DNA from: Phallusia mammillata
Lineage: Eukaryota > Chordata > Ascidiacea > Phlebobranchia > Ascidiidae
DNA length: 64,000 bases
Assembly (NCBI GenBank): GCA_003260075.1
Contig: QLIY01000045.1
Span: forward strand, 124,001 to 188,000
Direction of reading: 5' to 3'
Below, one piece after another: positions 60,110 to 64,000 of this stretch (position 1 is its first letter; every line of letters begins with the position of its first letter). Position numbers and translations under genes: made by a program. Under the pieces are notes generated by a model. It saw only the letters and a list, made by a program, of their open reading frames with translations. It did no database searches and was not told the DNA's origin.

Positions 60110-61898
60110 ATGAGTTTTTCTGCAACTACTGCTATTAGCAGTAATTCAACAAGTGGAAATTCTGCGACTGTTCTTAACTCAATGGCGTCTACAATTGATC
60201 CGCTGACACCATGTCCAAGAGAGGTTTTTGAATTGATTCTGGGTCTGATATTTGGTGCTTTGATCGTGATGTCAAACCTTGCTTCCATAAGAGTCACACT
60301 CACACAAAAGGTCTCAAATCATCCCCAGAGCAAGTACTTTATCGTCAATCTAGCAGTCAGCAATCTCTTCTGTGGCGTTGCCTTATTGGGAACGAACACT
60401 TTCGACTTGATCACTGCGTCACGAATGCCTGGCCTAACACAGAAGATATGCTACGAGATTTGCCGCTATTGGGCACCGGCATACATATTGTTTGTTATGG
60501 TGCCGTATGTGGCCCTCGCTGGTTTGGGGGTTGACATAGCAGTGTATTGCCACAGACCAATGGATTACGATAGAAGAATGTCAAGACCTATGCTGTTGAT
60601 GAGCATTACATTATGTTGGCTCTATCCTATTTTAGTCATTTTGGTGGCAATGATGTCTGAAGAAAAAATTCTCTGTGACATGAAGCATTGGGAGGTGAGA
60701 AATGTTTTAGATTTGTCCATTGTGTCATACTACGTACCCAAGCCGCATTTGCATACAACGTTCATATTCTGACACCACCAATATGCATTAAAAATGCTTC
60801 CGGAGTCTAATGGAATAAGATGATCTAATTTGCATGTTGCTTCGCCATACTTTGTAAATAGTAAAGACGGTAACGCAATAAATTTATTAGATTGTCGCAC
60901 CCTATGTAATTGTTTTCCGGCATGAAATGTAGGCACATTCGATAGAAATGCCTGGGCATATTTTCTTGGAAAAGATGTTGTGGTCTCCATTGTTCGGGAT
61001 ATGTACTGACAATTGCATCTTTAATGTATTTTAGTTAAACATCTACATCATATTCTTCCCCATCTTGTTGATGCTGCTGCCGGCCATCGTGGTTATCGTT
61101 ATATTTTCCCACATTCTGCATCGTTACTGGGCCGAATCGCGCCACTTGGCTCGTCGCATGAGTCTTGCACAGATTGGAAGCGCCAGTGACACGAGAGGTC
61201 GAATGGTCCGGCGGTTTCTGATGAAGTTCTCTCATCTGATTGTCTTCTCCATCCTGTGCGGTTTACTCTTCACCTTTCTCACCGTCATTGAGGTGGTTCT
61301 CGAAGTCAATACGCACCAAAGGTCAGCGCATAATATTCTTGACATATAATATCCGACACTGCTTGCCACGACCTTTATTTGGACATATTGATGCTTCCAG
61401 AAGATGTGCTATTTAAAGATCCTATTAAAATGGGTTAAAGTCATTTATTATTTAAATGAGTTGTATAATAGGGGAGTAAATACGCTTTGTAGGTAATTTA
61501 GGTTTTTGTTGGGTTGCTGGGTCAGAAGACTCTTTCTGAGTTGGTCGCGTTTCCTTTGTACAAAAAGAGTTGACAAAGTGAAGTGTTTTTCAAACTCCTG
61601 AATTGCAAAGTATACAAATTTTTCTACTTTTAGAATTTGTGTTCTATACCGACTGGATCGTCTTTTGATCTCCCTCAACTCCTTGCTAGCTCCTTGGATA
61701 CACTCCCTGGCGACAAATCAAAACCGGCAGAAGTTTAAAAGAAAGTTACAAGCGTGGTGTCACAACCATGCAAATAAGAACGAGTTTTCTTTGCGACATA
61801 CAACACGAAAAAGCAGAACAATTTCTTCGCCCGACAGCGCAGCTAGTGTTCAAAAAGAACCGCTGTCGCCGCCGCCTTTGGCCGAAAACAAATTTTGA
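60110..61898 (+). CDS. Rhodopsin-like G-protein-coupled receptor with atypical motifs
   Basis: Three exons in phase: 60110-60694, 61035-61321 and 61634-61898, giving 378 aa. The extracellular N-terminus has N-glycosylation sites (NST). Seven hydrophobic segments lie at about residues 40-62, 77-96, 117-145, 160-182, 197-223, 260-284 and 292-318. Class A landmarks: N56 in TM1, NLAVSNL in TM2, W170 in TM4, and Cys in TM3 and in extracellular loop 2 (ILCDMKHWE). Several activation motifs are altered: the TM2 Asp is Asn, DRY reads DIA, CWxP reads CGLL, and NPxxY reads APWIH. The C-tail is basic then Ser/Thr-rich (possible phosphorylation sites). Ligand unknown; the LNSLLAP in TM7 faintly recalls the melanocortin/lipid/adenosine receptor group. 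Likely a lineage-specific receptor; the start is the first in-frame Met. Confidence 0.8.
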
Positions 61899-64000
61899 CT
61901 TTTGCTTAAGGCTATAATAGTGCTCATAGCTCTTCAAGGTGCTCACTGAAAGGTGTCTTAATGCTGTATGTTCCTTCAATACGTATTTGGCAACAAGCTA
62001 AAAATTTATTTGGTAATGTTTGCTTTATTGGCATAGTGCAACTGGTATTCAAAAAAGTCGCCTTTCCGGGTGTCCTGCATAATTTGCCTTCTTTGCTAAA
62101 ACGTAAAACTTCAAAATACTTATGCAAAGTGGCCATTTTTAATTAGTATAAACCTGATTATAACCATGCCAACCAGCCTATTTTTAACTGTATCCACACA
62201 TTTGCATGGACTATGATAACAGATCATAATCATGTATCTTTTTTTAACAAGACCCAACTGCTGTGCTGGTATTAATATGATTTTGGTGTTTGATAAAGTA
62301 ACTGTGGTTTTGAGTTTTCTATTTACTTTACATGTTCTTCAACTCCATTGGGACTTGTGTTTGTGTTAAGCTTTTTAAGGTTGCAATGTTGCCTTGTTGA
62401 AAGTTTCAACCGAACTGTGCCATTTTCTTTTTTACAATATTACATGAATATTGTCTAGAAAATTTATTTCAAAGTTTAGATGCATTTATAAATGTAATGA
62501 GTCATATTTTAGAAGATACAAATCTTGCATTCAGAAGTGCCACGTTTTTGTGGAGATACAATAGTATTGTTTTGACGTTAAAATTATCACGTGACTTCAG
62601 TAACACTGGAAGAGATCGGTAGTTTCCTACAAGCGTGACGTCATCTCATTGTTCCCACTTTATAACGTCAACCTATTCAATAGGCGCGTGATCGTTCATT
62701 GAGGTAGCATGCGAAGTAGAAACAACGTCACTACAAGAAGTTTATTATCTGAGCTGACGTAGTTTCATCTTGCAAAGTTTTTAAAAGTGTTTGGAAATGT
62801 CCAAAACAGGGCGACCACTCAAACTTTGTTTTCAATGTTGGGTAATGATACCAAAAACCTAAGCAAACCTTGAAACAAATATGTAGGCGCACATTTGACA
62901 TTGGTGGTATGGTGTGAATTAGGTTGCAAAATATAGGTTTGTTGTACAAGCTTTAACCTAACTAGCGATGATCCGCAAATTTGCCAAGTCATTATTCACT
63001 TTAAGCGCACTTCCTTATTGAGCACATGCTTGACTGGCACTTCACTGTAAAATAACGGGCAAACGTGCACTGGCCGCTAACAGAATTAAATGATAACAAT
63101 AAACAAATAATTTTGACGTTAAGAATATGTGAACCAATAAACCTTCTGTTTACGAATTACGAAATCGAATTGTCTTTTATCCATTTGGCATACTGATCAA
63201 ACGCATCAAATGCAGAAAATTTGTTTTGATAATGTTGAATAAGTCTTTGTGTTATGTACGGAATCAACTTTTTGCAGTTTTTTTTATTTGTGCAGGCACA
63301 TAAGTTTACGGCACATTAAAGTGGAAATGTTTGAAGTGCAAAGTTGCGTTTGGCAAATAAGCGAAAAAAATACAAAAATGAAAAATATGGTTTTGCAAAG
63401 ACTAACAAATGGTAATCGCAAAATGCATATCACACTTCAAAAGCGTTGCGGAAAAACAGTCCATGCATTCTTCCCATCTTCATCAGTGTACTAGGCTGGG
63501 GGGTTTGGATAGTGGGTGCATACGTTGCTGGCCCTGGAACTTTCTGTAAAAAGCCCGTGTGTAGTTAAACAACTGTACCAGTAAGTAATTCACGTCCATC
63601 ACTTCTCAATCAACAGGATGCACAGTGAGCAACGTTTTGCCGCACATCAACTGCGTCAGTGATTTGCGTCATTTTGCGTCATTTTGCGTCAACGTACCAA
63701 CGATTATTTTGTCACTGACGCAACTGAGTTTGATACGGACTACAAAAGAGTACACTAAATGTTTGCTGCTAGAAATGATTAACAAACCAGACCATTTATT
63801 AAAATATGCAATACTCTGTACATGCTTCCGCGGTACCGAAATTAGCAACTGTGTGAGCCGCTTTGTAAAATAACTGAGACTCACGTCGGGGATCATAATC
63901 ATGGGAGTATGAATGTGGCGAGGATTTGGGGTAAAACTGTTTGTAAATTTTACAACATTAGGAGATGGTTAGTTTTATAAAAGTCACCAACCGTCTGCGA
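61899..64000. other. Right-hand intergenic region
   Basis: No coding signal seen. Contains CACGTG (about 62,589) and a CRE, suggesting a promoter, and a small tandem repeat (ATTTTGCGTC, three near-copies at about 63,661-63,692). Confidence 0.4.
62636..62643. promoter_or_regulatory. CRE palindrome with nearby E-box
   Basis: TGACGTCA, with CACGTG about 45 bases upstream and half-sites (AACGTCA, CTGACGTAG) within 120 bases downstream. A clustered CREB/ATF-like signal. No gene start was identified beside it. Confidence 0.35.

Overview
The window is animal nuclear DNA: AT-rich, with short introns, GT-AG splice sites and degraded transposons. The gene set and compact introns suggest an invertebrate chordate, most likely an ascidian tunicate. 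I infer this from gene content and cannot prove it by reading. All exon models below were built by hand by matching splice sites, phase and protein conservation.

Left part (1-30 kb). A minus-strand gene at about 1.07-3.95 kb encodes a secreted or receptor ectodomain with immunoglobulin domains patterned like the IL-1 receptor family. It probably continues past the left edge. Two glycoprotein-hormone subunit genes then face each other across about 14 kb: a GPA2-like alpha subunit (plus, 10.83-11.43 kb, last exon not found) and a GPB5-like beta subunit (minus, 25.88-26.63 kb). Together they would form thyrostimulin, the ancestral glycoprotein hormone. This is the most interesting part of the window. 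A hAT-type MITE, Penelope-like retroelement fragments and a near-perfect 37-bp hairpin follow.

Middle (30.4-34.1 kb). A Ty3/Gypsy-type LTR retrotransposon has two LTRs and a tRNA-Ser-type primer binding site. Its coding region is broken: a gag block sits between RT and RNase H, with frame breaks and a 181-base gap.

Right part (36-62 kb). Four plus-strand genes have complete models: EIF3D (translation initiation factor 3 subunit d, 10 exons, 556 aa), a BICRA/GLTSCR1-like subunit of the non-canonical BAF chromatin remodeller (13 exons, 995 aa), NAT10 (RNA cytidine acetyltransferase, 23 exons, 1038 aa) and a rhodopsin-like GPCR (3 exons, 378 aa) that lacks the DRY, CWxP and NPxxY motifs. NAT10 has one U12-type AT-AC intron and one GC-AG intron. 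The first three are housekeeping genes in the same orientation, but they lie 1.6 kb or more apart and are not an obvious operon.

Assembly quality. Several long G or C homopolymers (10-49 bases) occur, and three of them separate near-identical copies of the flanking sequence. These look like false joins between haplotype contigs and call for caution, particularly around the missing GPA2 exon.
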